The notes under the pieces are model-generated. The model was not told where the DNA came from. It saw only the letters and a program-made list of their open reading frames with translations, and made no database searches. Shown here in pieces: positions 13,517 through 18,764 of a DNA stretch of 18,764 bases. The position numbers were made by a program, and so were the translations under genes. Position 1 is the stretch's first letter. Every line of letters starts with the position of its first letter. Source of the DNA: a bacterium (GTDB lineage Bacteria; CSSED10-310; JAJRTK01); NCBI GenBank assembly GCA_024278345.1, contig JAJRTK010000088.1, positions 1-18,764 on the forward strand, written 5' to 3'.

Positions 13517-15040
13517 TCAACATAGAAGAGAGAGAATATGCTGCCAGAAGCCTTCGAAATCCAGCGCCTTTTTGTTGCCCATGGTAGCACAGGCTTCGGC
13601 GCCAGCAACATTCCCCAGAAAACCGATAAGTTCCATGGGGAGCCCGGAGGCCGCACAGGGCGCAGCGACGGACAATACGGCGTCGCCGGCGCCGATGCGG
13701 TCCACTAGTTTGAGGGCGAAGGCGGGGACCTCGCTGAACCCGGCATCCGCATCGTAGCCCAGGCTGCCATACTTGCCCCGCGTCACCATGAAGCGAGGAC
13801 AATCGATACGCTGTGCGATCCTCCGCACGACCTCGCGAATATCGGCTCGCTCGTCGCGAACTTCCAGGCGAGCCTCGGCCTCGTCGATGGAGATGTAGTC
13901 CGCCCGGGGGTACTTGGTGATGAGATTGAACCCGCGGTTCCCCGCGTTGGTCTGGGCGTTGACAGCAAGAAACGGGGCATCGGAGCAGAGGCGATCCACG
14001 ACCCGCCGCGTCAAAAGTCCATGACCGTAATCGGCCACGACCACGAGGTCGCACTCCGGCAACATCCGCCCCAGCTTCTCGCAGAACGCTTCCTCATCAC
14101 CGGTCGCGAACGTTTCGTTGCTCATGGTGTAGACCTCGAAAAGCTTGGCTCCCAGATATTCTTCCAGGAAACGGGTCTTGACGATGGTCGGTGTCCCCGG
14201 CTTGACGACGAAATCCGCAGCCACGTTGGGCTGGAGTTTGGCACGAATGAATTCCTCCCAGGAGTCGATCTCGCCCAGCATCGTCAAGAGCCCCACCTGG
14301 TCACAAAAACTGGCCACGTGGTTGGCGATGGCCAGGATCCCGCCGGCATACCGTTCGGTGTACAGGTGTCGGGCGGCCAGGATCGGTTCCTTGGACGCCT
14401 TGGCCATGACATTGCACAGGTGGTACTCGTCGATAATCGTCTCGCCCACGGTCAGCACCTTCAGGGAGCGGACCTTCCGCAACGCCTGGAGAATTCCTGC
14501 CGGCGTGTACTCCTGGCGGAAGCGGTCCAGGAATGCCCGTGCTTCCGGGGAAAACAGGTTCATGTGGAGGTTGGCCAGGGACGAAGTGCTGACCCCGCGC
14601 TCCTGGGTCAAAAAAAGCCTTGCCCCGACGTCTCGGGCAGCCTCTTCGTCCTGGCGCAGGCTTTCCAGCGACGCATTGGAATTTCCAGGATCGATGCCCC
14701 GAGCATAGACATCGGGGCGGAGAAGGTAAATGGCCTCGTGGGAGAAACCAACGTCGGAGATAGCGACGAAATCTACGCAAGAAAGGGCGGCGACGGCTTC
14801 GGCACGAAGCCCTTCGGAGAAGACCGGTCGGTGGGGTCCCTTTTGGACAAAGCGGTCGGGAACGATGGTCACCGCAAGGATTCTTCCCTCTCGACGGGCC
14901 GCCTCGAGATGCTTGATGTGACCGACGTGCAGCAGGTCAAAAACCCCATGGCTGTATACCGTGATCGGACCCTCCTTCCGGCATGCGGTAAAGAGGTCTG
15001 CCATCTTGCGGAAGGATATGATTTTGTCCCTCGAACCCAT
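13517..15040 (-). CDS. hldE: Bifunctional heptose kinase/nucleotidyltransferase with reversed domain order
   Basis: A 507-residue fusion. Residues 26-160 form a cytidylyltransferase-like nucleotidyltransferase with HGVFDLLHVGH (31-41), GPHRPVFSEGLRAEAVAAL and STSSL (151-155). Residues 190-507 form a PfkB/ribokinase-type kinase with AGG at 232-234, KTRF, VVADYGHGLLT and the signature DRIGAGDA (447-454, catalytic Asp453). E. coli HldE has the kinase first and the adenylyltransferase second, so this protein is arranged the other way round. The expected role is 1-phosphorylation of heptose 7-phosphate and, after GmhB, transfer of a nucleotide to heptose 1-phosphate. Its ATG overlaps the upstream stop by one base (TGATG). 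The symbol is by function; orthology is not certain. Confidence 0.8.
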   Translation of the reverse strand: MGSRDKIISFRKMADLFTACRKEGPITVYSHGVFDLLHVGHIKHLEAARREGRILAVTIVPDRFVQKGPHRPVFSEGLRAEAVAALSCVDFVAISDVGFSHEAIYLLRPDVYARGIDPGNSNASLESLRQDEEAARDVGARLFLTQERGVSTSSLANLHMNLFSPEARAFLDRFRQEYTPAGILQALRKVRSLKVLTVGETIIDEYHLCNVMAKASKEPILAARHLYTERYAGGILAIANHVASFCDQVGLLTMLGEIDSWEEFIRAKLQPNVAADFVVKPGTPTIVKTRFLEEYLGAKLFEVYTMSNETFATGDEEAFCEKLGRMLPECDLVVVADYGHGLLTRRVVDRLCSDAPFLAVNAQTNAGNRGFNLITKYPRADYISIDEAEARLEVRDERADIREVVRRIAQRIDCPRFMVTRGKYGSLGYDADAGFSEVPAFALKLVDRIGAGDAVLSVAAPCAASGLPMELIGFLGNVAGAEACATMGNKKALDFEGFWQHILSLLC

Positions 15041-15783
15041 CAGCCGTCCTTCACACGGAAGGGAGGTTTGTACCGTCCATCGAGCACCGCCCGCCGAGCC
15101 CTGGCATAACGCTCCGGTGAGTCGATAGCGATCCGGAAGCCAGTCAACGGGAAGCCAAAGATCGGAAGCTCACGCAGGTTAGGAATGTAAACGTCCTTCG
15201 GCAAATCTGCAAAACTTCCTGGCACCAGTCGGGCCAGGAGCAGGGGCGTCAAGAGCTGAACTCCCGAATTGACCCACGGATAGGGATTGCGCCTTCGCTC
15301 TTCCTCCGTCGGCCTCTCGATGAACGCCACAATCCTTCCTGCGTCGTCCATTTCCACCAGGCTGTTGGAGCCCTGCCGCCTGTGCAAGAACAAGGTTGCG
15401 GCGGCTCCACGCTTCCGGTGGAAATCGACCATGGCGCCAAGATCCTGGTCGATGAGCAAATCGCCATAGATGACCAGGAACTCCCTGGATCCCCGGAAAG
15501 AGTCCAACACGTTACGCACGCCACCTGCGGTCCCCAAGAGCTCTTTCTCCCAGGAGTAGGCGATCCGAACACCCAAAGAACTCCCATCGCCCAGGAAATC
15601 CGCAACAAGTCGCCCTTGAAAATGGAGGTTGATCACCAAGTCGTCAAAGCCGTGAGACGCCAGGTACCGGATAGTATACACGATGAGCGGCTCGTCCCCC
15701 AGGGGTAGCATCGGCTTGGGCAACCTCTGTGTCAAGGCGCCCAACCGGGTTCCGTAACCCGCAGCCAGAATCATCGCTTTCAT
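15040..15783 (-). CDS. Sugar-1-phosphate nucleotidyltransferase (HddC/RmlA-like)
   Basis: A 247-residue nucleotidyltransferase: LAAGYGTRLG (6-15) and PKPM (22-25) bind the nucleoside triphosphate, and YGDLLID (106-112) supplies the metal-binding aspartate. WVNSGVQLL and PKDVYIP match the sugar-binding half. Length and context fit D-glycero-D-manno-heptose 1-phosphate guanylyltransferase (HddC) or a related enzyme; the base and sugar cannot be decided by eye. It lies between GmhB and the HldE-like gene, which already has its own nucleotidyltransferase domain. The frame is open to 16104, but that stretch is the shadow of GmhB; ATG 15783 overlaps the GmhB stop as ATGA and starts exactly at the family motif. 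Confidence 0.87.
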   Translation of the reverse strand: MKAMILAAGYGTRLGALTQRLPKPMLPLGDEPLIVYTIRYLASHGFDDLVINLHFQGRLVADFLGDGSSLGVRIAYSWEKELLGTAGGVRNVLDSFRGSREFLVIYGDLLIDQDLGAMVDFHRKRGAAATLFLHRRQGSNSLVEMDDAGRIVAFIERPTEEERRRNPYPWVNSGVQLLTPLLLARLVPGSFADLPKDVYIPNLRELPIFGFPLTGFRIAIDSPERYARARRAVLDGRYKPPFRVKDG

Positions 15784-16373
15784 GCCCGTCGCTCCTCTGT
15801 GGAGAAGATCCAGTCCAAGGCCCTCCCTAGGTCCCGGCATCGGTGGTCCGGCCAGAGATCCGGGGGCATGGGAACCGCCGATTCGATAGGCGCCTCCGCG
15901 TGCTTTCCCGTCTCTAGCAAGACCGTCCGGCAACCGGCAAAGCGGCCGGCGGCAACGTCGCTCATCCGGTCGCCAATCATGAAACTCCGAGCCAGCTCGA
16001 GATCCAGATCGGCGGCGGCCTGTAGCAGCATTCCCGGCGCGGGCTTTCGGCAAGAACAGGCCCGCCGGTACCGGGCCAACGTCGCCCTGGGATGGTGAGG
16101 ACAAAAATAAAAGGCCTCTGGCGCCGGCCTGGCCAACTCCCCAAGGCGCCGGGCGATGAAACGATGAATCGCTTCCACCTCGGCCTCCGACACGAGACCC
16201 CGCGCCACCACGGGCTGATTCGTCACCACCACCATGACAAACCCCGCCTGATCAAGACGCCGAAGAGCTTCCGGTACGCAAGGAAACAGCTCTACCTGCT
16301 CCGGGCGAGTCAACAAGTGGACATCGCGGATTAGCACGCCGTCCCGGTCCAAAAATACGGCCTTGGAACTCAC
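15780..16373 (-). CDS. gmhB: D-glycero-D-manno-heptose 1,7-bisphosphate 7-phosphatase (GmhB)
   Basis: A 197-residue HAD phosphatase of the histidinol-phosphatase type. FLDRDGVL gives Asp9 and Asp11, TNQP gives Thr51, CPHHP and CSCRKP supply the zinc site (Cys91, His93, Cys106, Cys108) and Lys110, and IGDRMSDV gives Asp135/Asp139. GmhB removes the 7-phosphate of heptose 1,7-bisphosphate in the cytoplasm, between the kinase and nucleotidyltransferase steps encoded by its neighbours. The start is GTG 16373, overlapping the upstream SDR stop as GTGA and preceded by GGAGGAG. The protein has a C-terminal extension of about 15 residues beyond the usual domain, nothing remarkable. Confidence 0.92.
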   Translation of the reverse strand: MSSKAVFLDRDGVLIRDVHLLTRPEQVELFPCVPEALRRLDQAGFVMVVVTNQPVVARGLVSEAEVEAIHRFIARRLGELARPAPEAFYFCPHHPRATLARYRRACSCRKPAPGMLLQAAADLDLELARSFMIGDRMSDVAAGRFAGCRTVLLETGKHAEAPIESAVPMPPDLWPDHRCRDLGRALDWIFSTEERRA

Positions 16374-17389
16374 CCTGCCTGCTCCTCCGCACCTGGCGGC
16401 GACAGGTACTCAAACCAGGCCCGGGTCGCCACTTCGATGCTCTCTGGCGTCCAAAGCGGCGCATCCTTCCAATCACCAATTCTCTCCGACATCCGGGCCA
16501 CGCCCTCCTCGAAGGAGACTTGAGGCCTCCAACCCAGGAGCCTCTCAATCTTTCCGATGTCGGCCCAAGTCTGATCCGGCTCTCCCGGCCGCTTCGGAAT
16601 GTGGACCTTGTCGCCGCCCAACAGTTCTACCAGGCGGTTGACGCTGGATGGAGCGCCGGAACCGATATTCAGGATCTCCCCCCGCAAATCCGAGTCGGCG
16701 GCACGGACAAGAGCCTCCGCAACGTCCGTGACGAAGGTGAAATCCCGGGTCTGGGCTCCATCTCCCACCACCGTAAACGGCTCCCCTGCAATCTTCTGCT
16801 TGAGGAAAACGCCGAAGACCGCTCCATAGGTCCCCGACGTCCGGGACCTGGGCCCGTAGACGTTGAACAAGCGGCAAGAAACCACTGAAACCCCGTACAC
16901 CTGCCCCCAATGAAGGACGCATTCTTCCCCTAACCTCTTGCTCAAGGCATAGGGATACTGCGGGCGAATCTCGGCCGCCTCCGGAGTCGGGTAGATGTCG
17001 GGAATCCCGTAGCAGGAGGAAGACGCCACGTAGAGGAAGCGCTCGACTCCCGCTCCCCGCGCCGCCTCAAGAACCGCCACCGTGCCATCGACATTGGCGT
17101 GGTGGTAATCCATGGGCCGCTGGATCGAAGGCACAATATCCGCCAACGCAGCAAGGTGAAACACCTGCTCCACGCCACGAAAAAAAGGACGAATCTCTTC
17201 AAGCTCTGAAACATCGGCCTCGTGAACACTCAAGTTTTCATCGTCCACGAATTCCGCCAAATTCTCCAGCCGGCCCGTGGAGTAGTTGTCGATCACCTGA
17301 ACTCTGCGTCCATCGGCCAGAAGGCGCTCTACGAGATGAGACCCGATAAACCCGGCTCCACCGGTCACCAAGCAAGTCAGTTTGGTCAT
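16370..17389 (-). CDS. Extended SDR NAD-dependent epimerase/dehydratase (GalE-like)
   Basis: A 339-residue enzyme with [17 protein letters not shown] at the N-terminus (cofactor loop 9-16), VASSSCYG (122-128) and the catalytic Tyr147/Lys151 in [19 protein letters not shown] and the C-terminal [15 protein letters not shown] are typical of the GalE/WbpP/UDP-glucuronate decarboxylase group. It probably changes the configuration at C4 of a nucleotide sugar, or acts on a nucleotide-heptose given the next genes. AAAGGGG precedes ATG 17389, which overlaps the end of the GDP-fucose synthase remnant as ATGA. Precise substrate not assignable. Confidence 0.85.
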   Translation of the reverse strand: MTKLTCLVTGGAGFIGSHLVERLLADGRRVQVIDNYSTGRLENLAEFVDDENLSVHEADVSELEEIRPFFRGVEQVFHLAALADIVPSIQRPMDYHHANVDGTVAVLEAARGAGVERFLYVASSSCYGIPDIYPTPEAAEIRPQYPYALSKRLGEECVLHWGQVYGVSVVSCRLFNVYGPRSRTSGTYGAVFGVFLKQKIAGEPFTVVGDGAQTRDFTFVTDVAEALVRAADSDLRGEILNIGSGAPSSVNRLVELLGGDKVHIPKRPGEPDQTWADIGKIERLLGWRPQVSFEEGVARMSERIGDWKDAPLWTPESIEVATRAWFEYLSPPGAEEQAG

Positions 17390-18183
17390 GGTGCCCCTTT
17401 GTCCATTTCTTCAAGATGGTCAAGATACCAGCAATAGGTGGCCTCAAGGCCTGCGCGAAGCTCGATGCGGTGTCTCCAGCCAAGAGCGTGGAGCCGATTG
17501 ACATCCAATAGCTTCCGCGGTGTGCCATCTAGCTTCGAAGTGTCAAAAACGATCCGCGCCCCCGGATAGACGATCTCCCGGACAAGATCCGCCAGATCGC
17601 GAATGCTGAGGTCCTCCCCCGTCCCAACATTGATGTGACGATCATCTTCGTAGTGATCCATCAAATGCAGGCAGCCGTCGGCCAAATTTTCCACATGCAA
17701 AAACTCCCGGCGAGGATCCCCGGACCCCCAAATCACAACCTCCTCATCCCCCTTCATCCCGGTCGCGTGGAACTTCCGGATCAATGCCGGAACCACGTGG
17801 GAGCTTCCAAGGTCGAAATTGTCCCTGGGACCGTAAAGATTCGTGGGCATCGCAGAAATGAAGTTGCACCCGTACTGGCGGCGATAAGACTGGCAAAGCT
17901 TGATCCCCGCAATCTTCGCAATGGCATACCACTCGTTGGTTGGCTCCAGCCGCCCCGTCAACAACGAGTCCTCCCGGATCGGTTGCGGCGCCTCCCTGAG
18001 GTAGATGCACGAACGCCCCAAGTACAAGAGCTTCTTGACATCGTGGAGATAAGCCGCATGCACCACCGTGCAAAGATCCGCACGGCGTGGGGCACCTCTT
18101 GCTTCATGGAAACGCCCTTTTCTTGCACATTGTTCCATACCATTCTTCTGCATTGGATTGCGTTCCGCTCCCATCGGCGGCAA
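17386..18183 (-). pseudogene. GDP-L-fucose synthase remnant, N-terminus missing
   Basis: From about 18072 down to the stop the sequence closely matches GDP-4-keto-6-deoxymannose epimerase/reductase (Fcl/WcaG): [68 protein letters not shown] and [13 protein letters not shown]. The usual protein is about 310 to 320 residues; the first 100 or so, with the NADP-binding glycine loop, are absent and replaced by 37 unrelated codons up to the ATG at 18183. The family motif GSSC reads GRSC here (codon CGT at 18013-18015), so the serine I recall as catalytic is lost, while Tyr86/Lys90 remain. Both changes point to a decayed gene. It may now serve mainly as the transcribed leader of the operon. Confidence 0.75.
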
Positions 18184-18247
18184 TCCGTCCGCCGCTGGGA
18201 GCCATCCTCACCCCTATTGTCATCGCTGAGCCCAAGGACCCAAAGAC

Positions 18248-18286
18248 TCTGACTTTCCGAGCAATCCACCCAAGGCGGGACAATTC
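18248..18286 (+). repeat. Remnant of a family 2 terminus
   Basis: CTGACTTTCC followed by ATCCACCCAAGGCGGGACAA matches, with small changes, the terminus of copy A read on the minus strand (CTGACCTTTCC then ATCCACGCAAGGCGGG). Nothing of the hairpin interior remains downstream. Confidence 0.55.
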
Positions 18287-18337
18287 ATTGTAGCCACCTA
18301 CACCCCGCAGAACCCCGGCCCTGGAATCCGGCTGCGG

Positions 18338-18357
18338 GGCCTTGGTCATCGTACTCG
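18338..18357 (+). repeat. Remnant of a family 1 terminus
   Basis: GGCCTTGGTCATCGTACTCG shares its first 15 bases with the left end of the 201-bp element at 3212-3412. No second end or direct repeat was found nearby. Confidence 0.5.
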
Positions 18358-18483
18358 CCAGGAACCCGGCAAGGATGTGGCACAATCGCCCTCGACTGCG
18401 ATGAGGCGGAAACGACACAACAGGCACCAGCGATACCAGTGACCGAAGGGGATCCATCCAGAAGCCAGTGAACCCGGCCAACC

Positions 18484-18516
18484 ACCGGGTCCTCCAGCTC
18501 ACGCTCAGGACCCGGT
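18484..18516. other. Perfect 10-bp stem hairpin
   Basis: ACCGGGTCCT at 18484-18493 pairs fully with AGGACCCGGT at 18507-18516, with a 13-base loop. No T run follows on either strand, so it does not look like a classical terminator. It lies about 100 bases upstream of the plus-strand gene at 18615. Confidence 0.55.
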
Positions 18517-18602
18517 TTCGTCCTTGCCTGCCAAAGAGAAACCACGCTTCCCCGCCAAGATCAACACCAAAACCAGCACGAACCACAAGATCCCCAACCA
18601 CT

Positions 18603-18608
18603 GGGAGG
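18603..18608 (+). promoter_or_regulatory. Ribosome binding site for the partial plus-strand gene
   Basis: GGGAGG, six bases before the ATG at 18615. It is a strong Shine-Dalgarno with good spacing and is the main reason for calling that start. Confidence 0.7.
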
Positions 18609-18614
18609 AACCAC

Positions 18615-18764
18615 ATGGCAATAGCATCAAATAATCATTTGTTTCAAGAGATTACCGAGATACCTATGGTCCCATCCGGCCTTGAGCCGTCTGTTTTTGA
18701 TCCCAAGACGAGAACTTTTGTCTTGCCGCAACGTGTTCAGTGCAATGTGCCTCAGTACGGCAAA
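18615..18764 (+). CDS. Unrecognised protein, N-terminal 50 codons only
   Basis: An open frame begins at ATG 18615 after a strong ribosome site and runs to the edge of the window without a stop. The peptide begins MAIASNNHLFQEITEIPM and continues with SGLEPSVFDPKTRTFVLPQ; it shows no signal peptide, membrane segment or motif I recognise. Codons in the first part are AT-rich compared with the heptose operon. It is transcribed away from that operon, so it marks the other side of a divergent spacer. It could be the start of another mobile-element gene given the surrounding repeat debris, but nothing in these 50 residues proves it. Confidence 0.55.
   Translation, partial: MAIASNNHLFQEITEIPMVPSGLEPSVFDPKTRTFVLPQRVQCNVPQYGK

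Larger units (their letters stand above)
18184..18614. other. Repeat debris between divergent genes
   Basis: No gene is supported. Positions 18248-18286 match a family 2 terminus (CTGACTTTCC, then ATCCACCCAAGGCGGGACA), and 18338-18357 match a family 1 end (GGCCTTGGTCATCGTA). The neighbouring CCGGCCCTGGAATCCGGC resembles the family 1 interior but is in rearranged order. A hairpin lies at 18484-18516. Promoters for both the minus-strand operon and the plus-strand gene at 18615 should be here, but none is clear. I found no trace of the missing N-terminus of GDP-L-fucose synthase. Confidence 0.5.

Noticed and set aside
13473-14054. N-terminal extension of the GmhA-like isomerase to 14054
   Set aside because: It is a frame shadow of the kinase domain of the upstream gene.
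14021-15109. A 362-codon plus-strand open frame
   Set aside because: It is antisense to the HldE-like gene, whose motifs on the minus strand are unambiguous.
15784-16104. N-terminal extension of the nucleotidyltransferase to 16104
   Set aside because: It is a shadow of GmhB; the nucleotide-binding motif starts at ATG 15783.

Overview
The window comes from a Gram-negative bacterium: it carries the heptose route used for lipopolysaccharide or capsule, from sedoheptulose 7-phosphate to a nucleotide-heptose. The heptose genes are GC-rich. I cannot name the taxon from sequence alone; the dense GC-rich hairpin repeats are reminiscent of Desulfobacterota-type genomes, but that is only an impression. 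Apart from an interrupted transposase at the left edge and a partial gene at the right edge, every gene lies on the minus strand, so the operon reads from right to left. I saw no rRNA, tRNA or CRISPR array. All product names rest on motif recognition.

Layout. Positions 1-834 hold the right part of an ISL3-type insertion sequence whose transposase is split by a 201-bp miniature element. Positions 835-1246 are repeat-rich spacer. Positions 1247-4280 hold two SAM methyltransferases and a sulfotransferase; the methyltransferases are visibly more AT-rich than the rest, and a second 201-bp copy of the miniature element sits between the sulfotransferase and its downstream methyltransferase. Positions 4281-5171 are a second repeat-rich spacer. 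Positions 5172-9670 hold a methyltransferase, an extended SDR sugar-nucleotide dehydratase/epimerase, an APH-like phosphotransferase broken by one in-frame amber codon, a HAD phosphatase and a zinc alcohol dehydrogenase. Positions 9667-11486 encode a two-subunit transketolase. After a 295-bp gap come an SDR (11782-12792), a GmhA-type isomerase, an HldE-type bifunctional enzyme with reversed domain order, a sugar-1-phosphate nucleotidyltransferase, GmhB, another SDR, and a GDP-L-fucose synthase remnant (17386-18183). Positions 18184-18614 are repeat debris, followed by the first 50 codons of an unrecognised plus-strand gene.

How the genes fit together. Transketolase can make sedoheptulose 7-phosphate, the substrate of GmhA. 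GmhA, the HldE kinase domain, GmhB and a nucleotidyltransferase then form a complete route to a nucleotide-activated heptose. The SDR enzymes, alcohol dehydrogenase, phosphotransferase, HAD phosphatase, methyltransferases and sulfotransferase look like modifiers of this or related sugars for a surface glycan. Most neighbouring genes overlap by four bases (ATGA or GTGA), so they are probably translated together.

The most unusual part is a set of miniature inverted-repeat elements built from consecutive short hairpins. Two full copies of one family are each 201 bp with 9-bp direct repeats, and removing one exactly restores a transposase reading frame. The core of the terminal repeats differs between copies but largely matches between the two ends of each copy. 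A second family with different ends shares the same right-hand module.
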